From Singulisphaera sp045290345 (GTDB taxonomy: Bacteria > Planctomycetota > Planctomycetia > Isosphaerales > Isosphaeraceae), in assembly GCF_045290345.1 (NCBI RefSeq), contig NZ_CP155447.1, positions 2,108,001-2,172,000 of the forward strand: a DNA stretch of 64,000 bases, written 5' to 3'. This document shows, one piece after another, positions 42,580 through 51,370 of this stretch. Below the pieces are notes generated by a model, which saw nothing but the letters and a program-made list of their open reading frames with translations, was not told where the DNA came from and searched no databases. The position numbers and the translations under genes were made by a program. The number at the start of each line of letters is the position of its first letter. Within the stretch, counting starts at the first letter, position 1.

Positions 42580-45137
42580 TGGACCTCCCTGACGACCTTG
42601 CTGATGCGTCAGAGTCGGGCAAGTTCACCCCTCAATTCGGGTGGAATCCGGCGCTACGACTCGCGCTGCTATCGCGTTCCGGCTTAGAGCCGGAGAGTGC
42701 CCAAGTCGCCGGCCGCGTCGATGACCTTTCCACCGTCCAGCTTCTCGAGACGTTGAGGACCGACCAGCTCGGCCGGTGGCAAGCGGGGAAGCCAATCTGG
42801 GCCCACTCCTATCTCGCAACCTTTCCCGAATTGGATTCCGACCCCGAGGCCGCGCTCGACCTGATTTGGTCTGAGTATATGATCAGGGAAGCCCGGGGAG
42901 ACCGCCCCGACCTGGAGAGCTACGCACGCGAATTCCCGCAGTATGAGTCGCTGCTTCGGCGCCAGTTTGAGGTCCATAAATGGGTTGAAGAGGCCGAAGA
43001 GTCCGAAGATTCGCGAGCGACTTCGGATGTATCCTTGGGCGATATTCCCACACCCGACTTCGCGTCTGGTCAGGAGACGCCGCAGGGGCAACGGGAACCG
43101 CGGAGGAATGGCCCTACCTTTCAATTGCCCGGGTTTGAAGTCCTGGATGTGATCGGTCGAGGCGGAATGGGCGTCGTCTACAAGGCCAGACAGCTTAGCC
43201 TTGACCGTATCGTCGCGCTGAAGCTCCTCCCCCCCGCCTTCGCCGCCGAACCCGAGCGGCAGCACCGCTTCCGCACCGAGGCTGCGATCGCCGCACGACT
43301 GTCCGATTCGCGGATTCTTCCGGTGTACGACATCCTGGAGAACCAGGGGGCGTTTATCCTGGTGATGCCGTATGTGGATGGGTGGGATCTGGCCCGGATT
43401 CTTGAGGATCGCCAGGCCGTTCAGCGTGGCGAACCGCCGGAAGGCCGGCATCCCTGTGGCCCCATGGACGAGCATGGCTACCTTCGTTTCGTGCTGCCCT
43501 TGCTCGACCAGGCCGTGGCTGCCGTAGCCGCCGTTCACGCGGCCGGCGTACTCCACCGCGACCTTAAACCCTCCAATATCCTCGTCGACCGCCGTGGCGA
43601 GGTTCGACTTACCGACTTCGGCCTCGCTCGGCTCGGTCCTGAGGCTCGGATCACGAATTCGGGACAGCAACTCGGAACGCCCGGCTTCATGGCTCCCGAA
43701 CAGTGGGCGGGGCAGGAAGACATCGACGCCCGCGCCGATGTCTTCGGTCTGGGAGCGACACTTTATCAGGCGCTGACATTCAAGCTCCCCTACGGCCAAG
43801 CTCAGATTGATTCGCGGTCCCCCCCACCGATTCGTGCTCGCAAAGGGGGCGCACAGGTGCCGGCCGGCTTGTATCCGGTCATCCTCAAAGCGTTAGAGCC
43901 AGATCGCCGGTATCGCTACAACTCCGCTGCCGAAATGCAAGAGGACTGGGGTCGCGCACGTGAAGGACGACTTCCCATACCTCGTCGCCCCAGTGCTTCG
44001 CGCCGGCTGATTCGTCGGCTGCAGCGTCACCCGCTCTGGGGGATCAACGGCATGGCCTTGGGGATTGCCTTGGCCGGCGCAGGAGTTTTCGCTCTACGCA
44101 ACGAGCTTCCCCAGGACACTTCCCTCGCTGCCCCAGACTCAACCCCGACGGTCCTCTTGGATACCAACCCCCCGGGGGCGCGCGCCGTGTTCGTGCCGTT
44201 GGATCAGACCGACGGCGAACCGCGTCCGGAACGCGCCATCCGCCCGACGACTATGACCCCAGTGCGCGTGCCGCTACCGCCCGGCGATTACCTGGTTGAG
44301 GTTGGCATCGTGGGCCTCGGATTTCACGAAGTCTTCCGCCACGTTCCTCACCCGGGTGAGACGCCTGGCGCGTTGCGTCATGCCCGGTCCATTCGTCTGC
44401 GAAACGGGTCGGTCGAACTCCCTTCGATCGAGATTCCAGCCGTGGCTGCCACCGTCGGGATGGCCCGGTTTGAGGGAAGCGAGTCGTTCGTGATGGGAAC
44501 GGACCGTATAAAATGGGTTCCACCCCACGTCCGTAAGATCGATCCCTTCCTTCTCGACACGGCGGAAACGACCGTTGGCGATTATCGACGGGGCGCCGGG
44601 GGGCTTCCCCCCCAGCTACGCGACCAACCGCCTGTTGATTCTTTCCCCATAACCTACGTGCAATATGGCCAAGCGTTGGATTATGCCGAAAGGATTGGCA
44701 AGCGGCTGCCCACCGAGTCGGAATATGAATTTGCCGCCACGATGGGAGGAACCCGCCAATACCCGTGGGGTGACGCCCCAAGTCCGCTTGAGCAAGGACC
44801 GTGGTCCTTCGGATTAGTCCGTGCGCAAACCTATGATCGCACCGCCACGGCCCCACCCGTTTTTGGCTTATATTCCAACGTTGCCGAGTGGACGACCTCG
44901 TGGCTAACAGCCTACCCCAGCGCCGTCGCGACCATGCTTCCTGGATACCAAAACACGCGTGTTGTCCGTGGCGGTCCGGCCTCGGTCGTTAAAGGAGCGC
45001 CGAAGGACGGAGAAGTCGCCAAAGGCCCTCGTTGGCGTCATGTGTATAGCCAAGAACAGCAGCAACCTGGGCTCGGGTTCCGTTGCGCTCGCAGCGTGGC
45101 TCCGCGATTCCTTGATATGACGATCACCAAGAAGTAG
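42576..45137 (+). CDS. Ser/Thr kinase with PEGA-like and FGE-like domains
   Basis: An 853-residue transmembrane protein kinase. The kinase domain (about 185-465) is intact: GRGGMGVVYKAR, ALKLLPPAF, HRDLKPSNILV, LTDFGLARL and GTPGFMAPEQW. One transmembrane segment lies near 490-510 (GMALGIALAGAGVFAL). Outside it, DTNPPGARAVFVPLDQ resembles a PEGA repeat, and from about 630 the tail resembles a formylglycine-generating enzyme (PTESEYEFAATMGGTRQYPWGD and RVVRGGPAS), probably a ligand-binding version since the catalytic cysteines are not seen. The preceding ECF sigma gene overlaps by four bases. The outside domain likely senses a signal and the kinase relays it to the sigma factor. Confidence 0.92.
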   Translation: MMDLPDDLADASESGKFTPQFGWNPALRLALLSRSGLEPESAQVAGRVDDLSTVQLLETLRTDQLGRWQAGKPIWAHSYLATFPELDSDPEAALDLIWSEYMIREARGDRPDLESYAREFPQYESLLRRQFEVHKWVEEAEESEDSRATSDVSLGDIPTPDFASGQETPQGQREPRRNGPTFQLPGFEVLDVIGRGGMGVVYKARQLSLDRIVALKLLPPAFAAEPERQHRFRTEAAIAARLSDSRILPVYDILENQGAFILVMPYVDGWDLARILEDRQAVQRGEPPEGRHPCGPMDEHGYLRFVLPLLDQAVAAVAAVHAAGVLHRDLKPSNILVDRRGEVRLTDFGLARLGPEARITNSGQQLGTPGFMAPEQWAGQEDIDARADVFGLGATLYQALTFKLPYGQAQIDSRSPPPIRARKGGAQVPAGLYPVILKALEPDRRYRYNSAAEMQEDWGRAREGRLPIPRRPSASRRLIRRLQRHPLWGINGMALGIALAGAGVFALRNELPQDTSLAAPDSTPTVLLDTNPPGARAVFVPLDQTDGEPRPERAIRPTTMTPVRVPLPPGDYLVEVGIVGLGFHEVFRHVPHPGETPGALRHARSIRLRNGSVELPSIEIPAVAATVGMARFEGSESFVMGTDRIKWVPPHVRKIDPFLLDTAETTVGDYRRGAGGLPPQLRDQPPVDSFPITYVQYGQALDYAERIGKRLPTESEYEFAATMGGTRQYPWGDAPSPLEQGPWSFGLVRAQTYDRTATAPPVFGLYSNVAEWTTSWLTAYPSAVATMLPGYQNTRVVRGGPASVVKGAPKDGEVAKGPRWRHVYSQEQQQPGLGFRCARSVAPRFLDMTITKK

Positions 45138-45141
45138 CTCG

Positions 45142-45765
45142 TTATTTCACCACCAAAACATGGAAGTATTTGGCGGAAGCTCCCTCTCCAGAGCGGAGTT
45201 TATAGTAGCAGTCGCCTTGGCAGTGTTCCTCGATGGCGAGGACGCTCCCGCCATTCCCCGGCGCTTCATCCAATTCTTGGCCGATCCCAATCTTGACCAC
45301 TCGATTCATGCCAGCGTCGTCGATATTGTGCGGGGGGTGATAGCTGATGAAAAAGACCCGAATTCGTTTCCGAATCCCATCGTGTTCGAGGTCATAATCG
45401 TGTTGCTCGAGCAATTTCGCCTCGCGTCCCAGCCAGAGATTCTCGTTGGGAGGCAGTCGTCGGGAGAGGCCGGTTTGACGAAGCTTGGAGTCCTTCAAGA
45501 AGCAATGCGCCGGGTCATTGTCGGAGCAATGCACCGGGTCATGATCCTCGCCCTTAGGCTCGCGGGTTAAGAAGATGCGAGAGCAATCCAGGTTGTCGTC
45601 GCGGCATCCCGTTTGGAGTTCTTCCTCAGACTGAACAAGGAACGGGTTTTGCGTTGGGCAATCCTCCGCATACCAGTAGAAGATTCCATTCATCTGGCCC
45701 GAAAGGCTGATAGGACAAATTGGAAGCTTCGTGGGATCCCGCTTCGCCTGGTCCTTATCGTTCAT
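45142..45765 (-). CDS. Hypothetical protein
   Basis: A 207-residue protein starting MNDKDQAKRDPTKLPICPIS and rich in charged and aromatic residues (GIFYWYAEDCPTQNPF). It has no signal peptide, membrane segment or known domain. Four cysteines are clustered in the first 100 residues. The ATG at 45765 is the second in frame and better placed than 45819. It is convergent with the kinase gene, four bases apart. No function assigned. Confidence 0.45.
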   Translation of the reverse strand: MNDKDQAKRDPTKLPICPISLSGQMNGIFYWYAEDCPTQNPFLVQSEEELQTGCRDDNLDCSRIFLTREPKGEDHDPVHCSDNDPAHCFLKDSKLRQTGLSRRLPPNENLWLGREAKLLEQHDYDLEHDGIRKRIRVFFISYHPPHNIDDAGMNRVVKIGIGQELDEAPGNGGSVLAIEEHCQGDCYYKLRSGEGASAKYFHVLVVK

Positions 45766-46290
45766 GGCAAGACCCTTGCATAAGAGGCTTGGAATCGGAT
45801 GGAAAAGTCGCGAATTCACTCGTAGATAATAAGCGTAGAAAAGAATTGTAAGTCAACTGTGTAGAAAATTTTCAGTGATTCAGGGGATGATGATGTTGCG
45901 TGGTCTGGATGCGGTTGCCATGCTGCCGTGTATTCCACCCGGATCCAGCAACCCGTTGCCGTGGCCATAGTCTCAAGAGAACCAGCCCAGGGGAAGGTCG
46001 AAAGACAGGGAGCTCACACTCCCCGCTCGCCTTACAGAGGTGAGCGAAATTCATGGCCTCACGATCGGCGCCGCCCTTGGTCGTTGGTGTTCGCTCGCCT
46101 TCCAAAGGCGAGCGGGGAGCGTGAGCTCCCTGTCTTTCGACGGACGAAGAGCCCCGGTAACGTGGCGTCCGTCCCGTTGAGATGGTGGGCTGTGCCCACC
46201 ATCCCGATCTCCTTGCTAAAGAAGCGGTTAAGATGTGACTGCAGTGATTTGAGCTGGTCTGCAATAAATGTTATATCGATATTTATTGCG
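45766..46290. other. Intergenic region with large inverted repeat
   Basis: About 525 bases without a supported gene. It holds the inverted repeat at 45997-46141 and an AT-rich part upstream of it. The plus-strand frame 45928-46731 crosses a real gene on the other strand and is not credible. Confidence 0.45.
45997..46141. repeat. Long inverted repeat with 36-base arms
   Basis: Left arm 45997-46033 (starting GTCGAAAGACAGGGAGCTCA) and right arm 46104-46141 (ending GAGCTCCCTGTCTTTCGAC) are near-perfect inverted copies with one mismatch in the first 36 bases. The sequence between them contains further copies of TGAGCG and TTCGCTCGCC. It shares its arm sequence with the hairpin at 41175-41226. No coding sequence inside. 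It may be a mobile or regulatory repeat. Confidence 0.75.
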
Positions 46291-47613
46291 TTAGTCGTTT
46301 GTCTTCAGCAACTCGTGATCGGTAAGCGTGACGCTCCGGACGGAGAACCCACCCCCCGACGCGGTGCTCGTCGTGTGCGAGGCCGGCAAGTCCCACGAAC
46401 CGACGCGCCGCCAGCGTTCCTGGACGGTTTCGACGCGGTCGAGAGCGCCGGTGGTGGCGTCCCAGTGGTGCACGACATAGCTGTGGGGCAAGAACTTGCC
46501 ATCGGCGTTCTGGTCGTTGTCGAGGACGGTAATCGTCAGATGCTTCGGCCCCATGCGGCGGTTGACCACCATGATCTGCTGCCCCTTGATGCGATAGCTC
46601 GACGCGAACCGGCCGCCGTCGAAGGTCAGGAGCCGGCCGAGGGGATGGTCTTCGCGATCGTCGGCGAAGCGGAGAATCGGTTTGTCTTCGGGGCCAGTGG
46701 CCGCCTCGGCGCGGCGGTGCATGGCGAGTGATTCGAACTGGTCCTTGAGCCAAGGACTGGCGACCGGGTCGTCGACTTTCAAGTCGACCTTGCCGTCCGC
46801 GAGGAACCGGACGGTTCCGGTGTAAGGGCGGCCGTTGGATTCGCCGGCCAGCTTGGCGGAGAAACCTGGGAAATCCTTCCAGCTCGCTCGGGCAGCGACG
46901 GCCTGCTCGAAGAGGGAGACCGCCTCGGGGTCGGCCTTCTGGGAGCCGAGCGGCCAGGCAAGGGCGAGGGTCGCGAATGCGCGGATCTCTTCGTAGGATT
47001 TGCCCCCGGCTTCTCCTGACTGCTTGGTCGAATCGCGTGCGTAGATCGAATACGGACCCGGGGCGGGAGGAGTCCAGACCGCCGTTCCGTCAGGCCCTGC
47101 CGTGGCCTCCGACTCGGTCAGGTCAGCATCCACGGCGTGGAAGACGACACCCGGCACGGGCTTGCCCTGCTTGAGCAGGACCAGCCGCAGCTTGTCCCCC
47201 TCGACCTTGCCCATGATCTCGAGTGGGATCTCCCCGCGCGGGGTCATCCGGTTGAGTTCGTCGGGATCGCCCGCGATCGCCTTGGGGTAGTAGCGGAGCA
47301 GGAACGGGATCTCTTTGGGCCGGGCCAGAACTCCGTATTCGCATGACCCCACGACCGACAGGTTCTCCGCGCCGGGCAAGGGAGCGCGGAGCCGGTCGAC
47401 TCCTTCACGCACCTCGAGCGGCTGGAACGACCCGGGGGCCGTCTGAACCCAGAGTTTTGTGCCGGCGACCTTACTGACGAACTTCGGGTCGCCCGCCTCA
47501 GCCTGCTCGCTGAAATAGACCTCGGCCGACCGCCCGGCCTCGCCCGCCGGGCCGATCCGGATGAACAGGAAGTGAGCGCAAACGGTCATCACCAGGGGCG
47601 ATAAGGTAAGCAT
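46291..47613 (-). CDS. DUF4198/DUF3386-like secreted protein
   Basis: A 440-residue protein with two parts. The N-terminus MLTLSPLVMTVCAHFLFIRIG begins a signal followed by AHFLF, as in DUF4198 proteins that are linked with nickel or metal uptake. The C-terminal part, with FSAKLAGESNGRPYTGTVRF near 260 and DGKVDLKVDDPVASPW next to it, resembles DUF3386, first noted in cyanobacteria. No enzymatic activity is known for either. The ATG at 47613 is chosen because it begins the signal and has GAGG seven bases upstream; the frame to 47931 overlaps the kinase gene. It is the last gene of the HEAT/vWA/two-component set. Confidence 0.65.
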   Translation of the reverse strand: MLTLSPLVMTVCAHFLFIRIGPAGEAGRSAEVYFSEQAEAGDPKFVSKVAGTKLWVQTAPGSFQPLEVREGVDRLRAPLPGAENLSVVGSCEYGVLARPKEIPFLLRYYPKAIAGDPDELNRMTPRGEIPLEIMGKVEGDKLRLVLLKQGKPVPGVVFHAVDADLTESEATAGPDGTAVWTPPAPGPYSIYARDSTKQSGEAGGKSYEEIRAFATLALAWPLGSQKADPEAVSLFEQAVAARASWKDFPGFSAKLAGESNGRPYTGTVRFLADGKVDLKVDDPVASPWLKDQFESLAMHRRAEAATGPEDKPILRFADDREDHPLGRLLTFDGGRFASSYRIKGQQIMVVNRRMGPKHLTITVLDNDQNADGKFLPHSYVVHHWDATTGALDRVETVQERWRRVGSWDLPASHTTSTASGGGFSVRSVTLTDHELLKTND

Positions 47614-47716
47614 CAGAATGACATCCTCATTCCGCGAATTTCGCCGGTAGACATGCCCGAGCGGGCAAGCCCTCGTCAGCCTACCCGTCGAGGCCGTGGC
47701 GGGCAACCGTCCGTCG

Positions 47717-49459
47717 TCACGCCTCGATCGGGAGCAGCAGCACGAAACCGACCCCGTCCGGCCCGTTCTGGCCGAGCCGCAAATCACCCCCGAGCGCTCG
47801 AGCCAGGCGCCGGCTGAGCGCCAGTCCCAGGCCGACGCCAGGGGCGGAATGGGCGGCGTCATGGGCCGACTTTGAGAACGGGCGGAACAGGCGACGGGTC
47901 GCTCGTTCCGGCAGTCCCGGGCCGTGATCACGCACGGAGATCGTCAGCTTCGAATGCGATGGCGCGACGGCGAACTCCAGTTCGATGCGCCGATCCCCGG
48001 CGTTGTTGGCGTACTTTGCGGCATTGTCGACGAGGTTCGTCAGGATCTGCTCGACGAGCGAGACATCGGTCCTGACCTGGACGTCGGGCAGGTCATGACC
48101 CACGATCAGTTTCATTCCGCCCCGATCGGCTCGGGCCGCCAGGGCCGGCTGAACGCGAGCGATCAGATCCGCCACGGCGAGGACGTCGCGGCGCTCGATG
48201 GCCCTTCCCCGCTCGATGCAGGCGAAGGCGAGGACGTTCTCGACCAGGTGGCCCAGCCGCTCGGACTCGGTGCGGAGGGTCTGCAAGTAACTGGCCTGAG
48301 TCTCGGGGTCGCTGACCATCCCCTCCGCGAGCATCTCGGTATAAAGCTGGAAGGTCGTCAGCGGCGTCCTCAGTTCGTGGGTCACGGCCGAGACGAACGT
48401 CCCTCGCCGCTCGCTCAAAGCAAGTGCCCCACCGAGCAAGAGCGCGACGGCTCCCGTGGTGAAGATCAGACAGGCCCAGGTGATTCCGAGCGAGAGCCGA
48501 ACCGGCGACCAGGACATCGGGACGTCCGCCTCGGCCGGCCGCAACACTAGCCGAGCGGGTAACGCGGCGAGTCGACGGGTCGGCGCCTGATCGTCGGCTT
48601 GCACCGGTTCGAGCATTGCGTTCGGAACCAGATCGGCGACACTCCCCAGCAACTCGGCGCGAATGGCCTCCCAGTTCAGCCAGCAGCCTTGGAGGAAGGT
48701 CTTGGACCCGACCTGGACCCGACGCCCCAGAATCAGGGACTCGCCGATCCAGGCGGCCTCCATTGCGGCTTGCAAGACAGGCTCCTCGGTGGCCAGTGAC
48801 CGCTCGGGAGCGACCGCCTGGGCCATCACCTTGTTTCGAGAACGCATCATGTATTCGATCGACCCTCGCGACTGGTCGGTGGCGGACTGAGCCGGGAACA
48901 TACCGAGAATGTTCTTGGAGCCGCTGAACAGGGTTGGCTCTGGCGAGCAACAGAGTTCCATCGCGGGCTCGCTCACCAGCCCTCTCAGTTGGTTGAGCTG
49001 GATGGCCGCGGCGTCGATTTGGCTGGTGGGAAGGAGCCGAGAATCGGCGAGGGCCCGCATGTTGCCCTCGGGGACTTGGGGGGAATTCAGACGGCCGTCG
49101 GGACCGAATTGAAAGTGCAGGCGGATCCGGGGCGAGGAGTAGGTGAGCAAGGGGGAAGCGACGAGCACATCCCCCTTATTCAGGACCTCGAGCATGTGGT
49201 TATAAGCACGCTCGGCCGGATAGAACGAGGTGTAGGTGAAGTAGGGGCGCATCCCTTCTTCGGCGATCAGTGGGGCCAGCGCGGAATCCATCCGCCAGAG
49301 CGCAAGTTGCAGGTTCTCGTCGAGCGCTGCCTGTCGCCGGATCCGCGACTCGGCGCGTTCCAGGTCCAGGGCTACCGTGCCCACCCGGGTCATTGCGAGT
49401 GCGGCCAGGGTGACGCAGAGGCCGAACGCGAGCCAGATCCAACCAAGATGCTTTCTCAT
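47717..49459 (-). CDS. Sensor histidine kinase
   Basis: A 580-residue membrane kinase. The first transmembrane segment is near 6-27 and the second near 325-347 (LGITWACLIFTTGAVALLLGG), giving a periplasmic sensor of about 300 residues with no recognised domain. The histidine box is VSAVTHELRTPLTTF with H361 as phosphate acceptor. The N box is LVDNAAKYANN, and the G boxes are VRDHGPGLPE and GVGLGLALSRRLA, so the kinase looks active. It overlaps the response regulator gene by four bases and is the fourth gene of a minus-strand set. The signal may be sensed with the vWA and HEAT proteins encoded just upstream. Confidence 0.92.
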   Translation of the reverse strand: MRKHLGWIWLAFGLCVTLAALAMTRVGTVALDLERAESRIRRQAALDENLQLALWRMDSALAPLIAEEGMRPYFTYTSFYPAERAYNHMLEVLNKGDVLVASPLLTYSSPRIRLHFQFGPDGRLNSPQVPEGNMRALADSRLLPTSQIDAAAIQLNQLRGLVSEPAMELCCSPEPTLFSGSKNILGMFPAQSATDQSRGSIEYMMRSRNKVMAQAVAPERSLATEEPVLQAAMEAAWIGESLILGRRVQVGSKTFLQGCWLNWEAIRAELLGSVADLVPNAMLEPVQADDQAPTRRLAALPARLVLRPAEADVPMSWSPVRLSLGITWACLIFTTGAVALLLGGALALSERRGTFVSAVTHELRTPLTTFQLYTEMLAEGMVSDPETQASYLQTLRTESERLGHLVENVLAFACIERGRAIERRDVLAVADLIARVQPALAARADRGGMKLIVGHDLPDVQVRTDVSLVEQILTNLVDNAAKYANNAGDRRIELEFAVAPSHSKLTISVRDHGPGLPERATRRLFRPFSKSAHDAAHSAPGVGLGLALSRRLARALGGDLRLGQNGPDGVGFVLLLPIEA

Positions 49460-50169
49460 CGGGTCACATCCCCGGCGCGGAGCATGTAGCCGAGTCCGCG
49501 CACGGTCAGGATGATCCGGGGCCGCTCCGAGTCGTCACGCAGCTTTTCGCGAAGCCGGGCCACATGCATGTCGATTGTCCGGGTGGTAATTCCGGCCGGG
49601 TCGAGTCCCCAGACCTGGGCGAGGATCTCCTCGCGAGAGATGACTCGCTCGGTGTGGCTGGCGAGGTAGAGGAGCAACTCATTCTCCCGCTCGGAAAGGT
49701 CGATACGTTCGCCGTCGGCGAACCGGACCTCGCGTCGGTCGAGATCGGCGAGGCCCCCGTGGAACGCGACCCGGCGGCCGCCCGGCGGTCGACCCGGCGA
49801 CCGCCTCAGGACGGCCTCGACCCTTGCCAGCAACTCCCGAATGCTGAACGGCTTGATGATGTAATCGTCTGATCCCAAGGAGAGGCCTCGCACGCGGTCA
49901 TCCTCCGAGGCACGGGCGGTCAGGACGATGACCAGCAGGGTCGGCCGGCACTGGCGGACCTTGCGAAGGATCTCCAGCCCATCGCGCCCGGGCAGGACGA
50001 GGTCGAGTAGGAGGAGATCGATGGCGCAACCGGGGTCGAGGGCTGTGCGGCACCCCGCGAGCCCGTTGCCGGCCTCCAACGTGGCATAACCGGCGAACGT
50101 CAGGGCGTCGATCAGGCCCCGGCGGATCGCCGGATCATCCTCGATCACCATTACAGTCTTGCGGTTCAT
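49456..50169 (-). CDS. OmpR-type response regulator
   Basis: A 237-residue regulator. The receiver domain has the acidic pair D11-D12, the phosphate acceptor D56 in LLLLDLVLPGRDG, and VLTARASEDD further on. A winged-helix DNA-binding domain follows from about 140, ending RTIDMHVARLREKL and TVRGLGYMLR. It pairs with the overlapping histidine kinase (four bases) and is three bases from the vWA gene, so the three are cotranslated. Its targets are not visible, though it may regulate its own operon. Confidence 0.95.
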   Translation of the reverse strand: MNRKTVMVIEDDPAIRRGLIDALTFAGYATLEAGNGLAGCRTALDPGCAIDLLLLDLVLPGRDGLEILRKVRQCRPTLLVIVLTARASEDDRVRGLSLGSDDYIIKPFSIRELLARVEAVLRRSPGRPPGGRRVAFHGGLADLDRREVRFADGERIDLSERENELLLYLASHTERVISREEILAQVWGLDPAGITTRTIDMHVARLREKLRDDSERPRIILTVRGLGYMLRAGDVTR

Positions 50170-50172
50170 GGG

Positions 50173-51294
50173 CTACTCGAACCGGATGTTGGCACGGGCC
50201 GCTTGCTCGCGAACGGCCTTGAGGATCACCGTGTCGAGCGTCTCCTCGTTCGTGGCCGCCCTTTTCGTCCGCTCGGCGGCCAGGAACGCCTCACGCTCCC
50301 GGTGGAGAGCGAGAATCCGTTTCTGAACCGTCTCTCGCTGGGCGCTCTTGTCGTTGACGCAGGCCAGACGCTCGGACTTACTCAGCTTGCGAAGTTCGTC
50401 CGGTAGGTCGTCGTCCTTCAAGTCATCGAGCTTGCACTTGCCGGTCTTGATGGCATCAATCAAGTCCCACGAGTCGTTGCAGTACACGTTCAAGGAACTC
50501 TTCGAGACCGCACGCGAGGCGAGGGCGCTGGGAGATACGGTGCTTGCGTTGGCGTCCTGCGCCGACTGTCGCGACTGGCCTTCAAGGCCCAGTTTACCAT
50601 AAGGGATGTAGGTCTTGTTCAAGTCGAGGCCCAGCCGCGCGATCTCGCCGTCCTGCGGGCAAGGGATGGAGACGACCTTGTGGTTGTGGTCGATGCTCAT
50701 GTAACGGCCGTCGGCCAGCACGGCCCCTGCGCTCCAGCCGGTCTGTTCGCCCGCGGAGTTCGGGCCGCAGAAGATCGTGTTGACGATAATCCCTTTCTTG
50801 ATCGCTCCGCGGCAGGCCGCAACGTAGTCGACTGATCCCTGGGTGAACGGCTCGTTGCCCGCGATGAAGATCGCCTTGTAGACACCACTCGACCGACTCC
50901 AGGTGAGCTGACCGGTGGCGTCGCGGATCACCTGTCCGCAGAACTCGCTTCCCCCTCGTGTCTTCAAGGCGAACAGCTTCTCCGAGACGGTGTCCAGGTC
51001 GTCAGTCAAGGGCACGACCATGCGGACGAAGCCTTCCTGGGCCGGCAAGTTATCATTGCCGTACTCATAGAGTGCGACCTCGATCGAAGCGGGCTTGCCA
51101 TCACGCTTGGCGCGGATAAACTCATTGACAACACTCCAGAGCTGACTTTTCGCCTGGTCGATCAGACCGTCCATGCTGTTGCTCGTGTCGAGCAAGAGGG
51201 CGATCTGGACCGCCGGTCCTTTCGCCTCCGCGGCTCCGACGAGTCCGAGCCAGCCGGCTCCCGCAAACGCCACGATCGTCAGGATGCGTTTCAT
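50173..51294 (-). CDS. Secreted von Willebrand factor A domain protein
   Basis: A 373-residue protein with a signal peptide (MKRILTIVAFAGAGWLGLVG, cut after AEA). The vWA domain contains the metal-ion site LLLDTSNSMDG near 34, with a threonine/aspartate further on near VKTRGGSEF. vWA domains bind partners through a metal ion. The C-terminal third is helical and charged. It lies between the HEAT-repeat gene (76 bases upstream) and the response regulator (three bases downstream), so it is part of a five-gene set and may be the envelope partner of the signalling pair. Confidence 0.88.
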   Translation of the reverse strand: MKRILTIVAFAGAGWLGLVGAAEAKGPAVQIALLLDTSNSMDGLIDQAKSQLWSVVNEFIRAKRDGKPASIEVALYEYGNDNLPAQEGFVRMVVPLTDDLDTVSEKLFALKTRGGSEFCGQVIRDATGQLTWSRSSGVYKAIFIAGNEPFTQGSVDYVAACRGAIKKGIIVNTIFCGPNSAGEQTGWSAGAVLADGRYMSIDHNHKVVSIPCPQDGEIARLGLDLNKTYIPYGKLGLEGQSRQSAQDANASTVSPSALASRAVSKSSLNVYCNDSWDLIDAIKTGKCKLDDLKDDDLPDELRKLSKSERLACVNDKSAQRETVQKRILALHREREAFLAAERTKRAATNEETLDTVILKAVREQAARANIRFE

Positions 51295-51370
51295 GAGTCG
51301 TCTCTCCGTTGTGGATTGAAGTTGAAAACATGCGGATGTGCTTGTTTGAAATTGTGGGTTGGTCTAGTTG

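Noticed and set aside
45928..46731. Plus-strand frame of 267 residues
   Set aside because: It crosses the large inverted repeat and runs opposite the end of the DUF3386-like gene.
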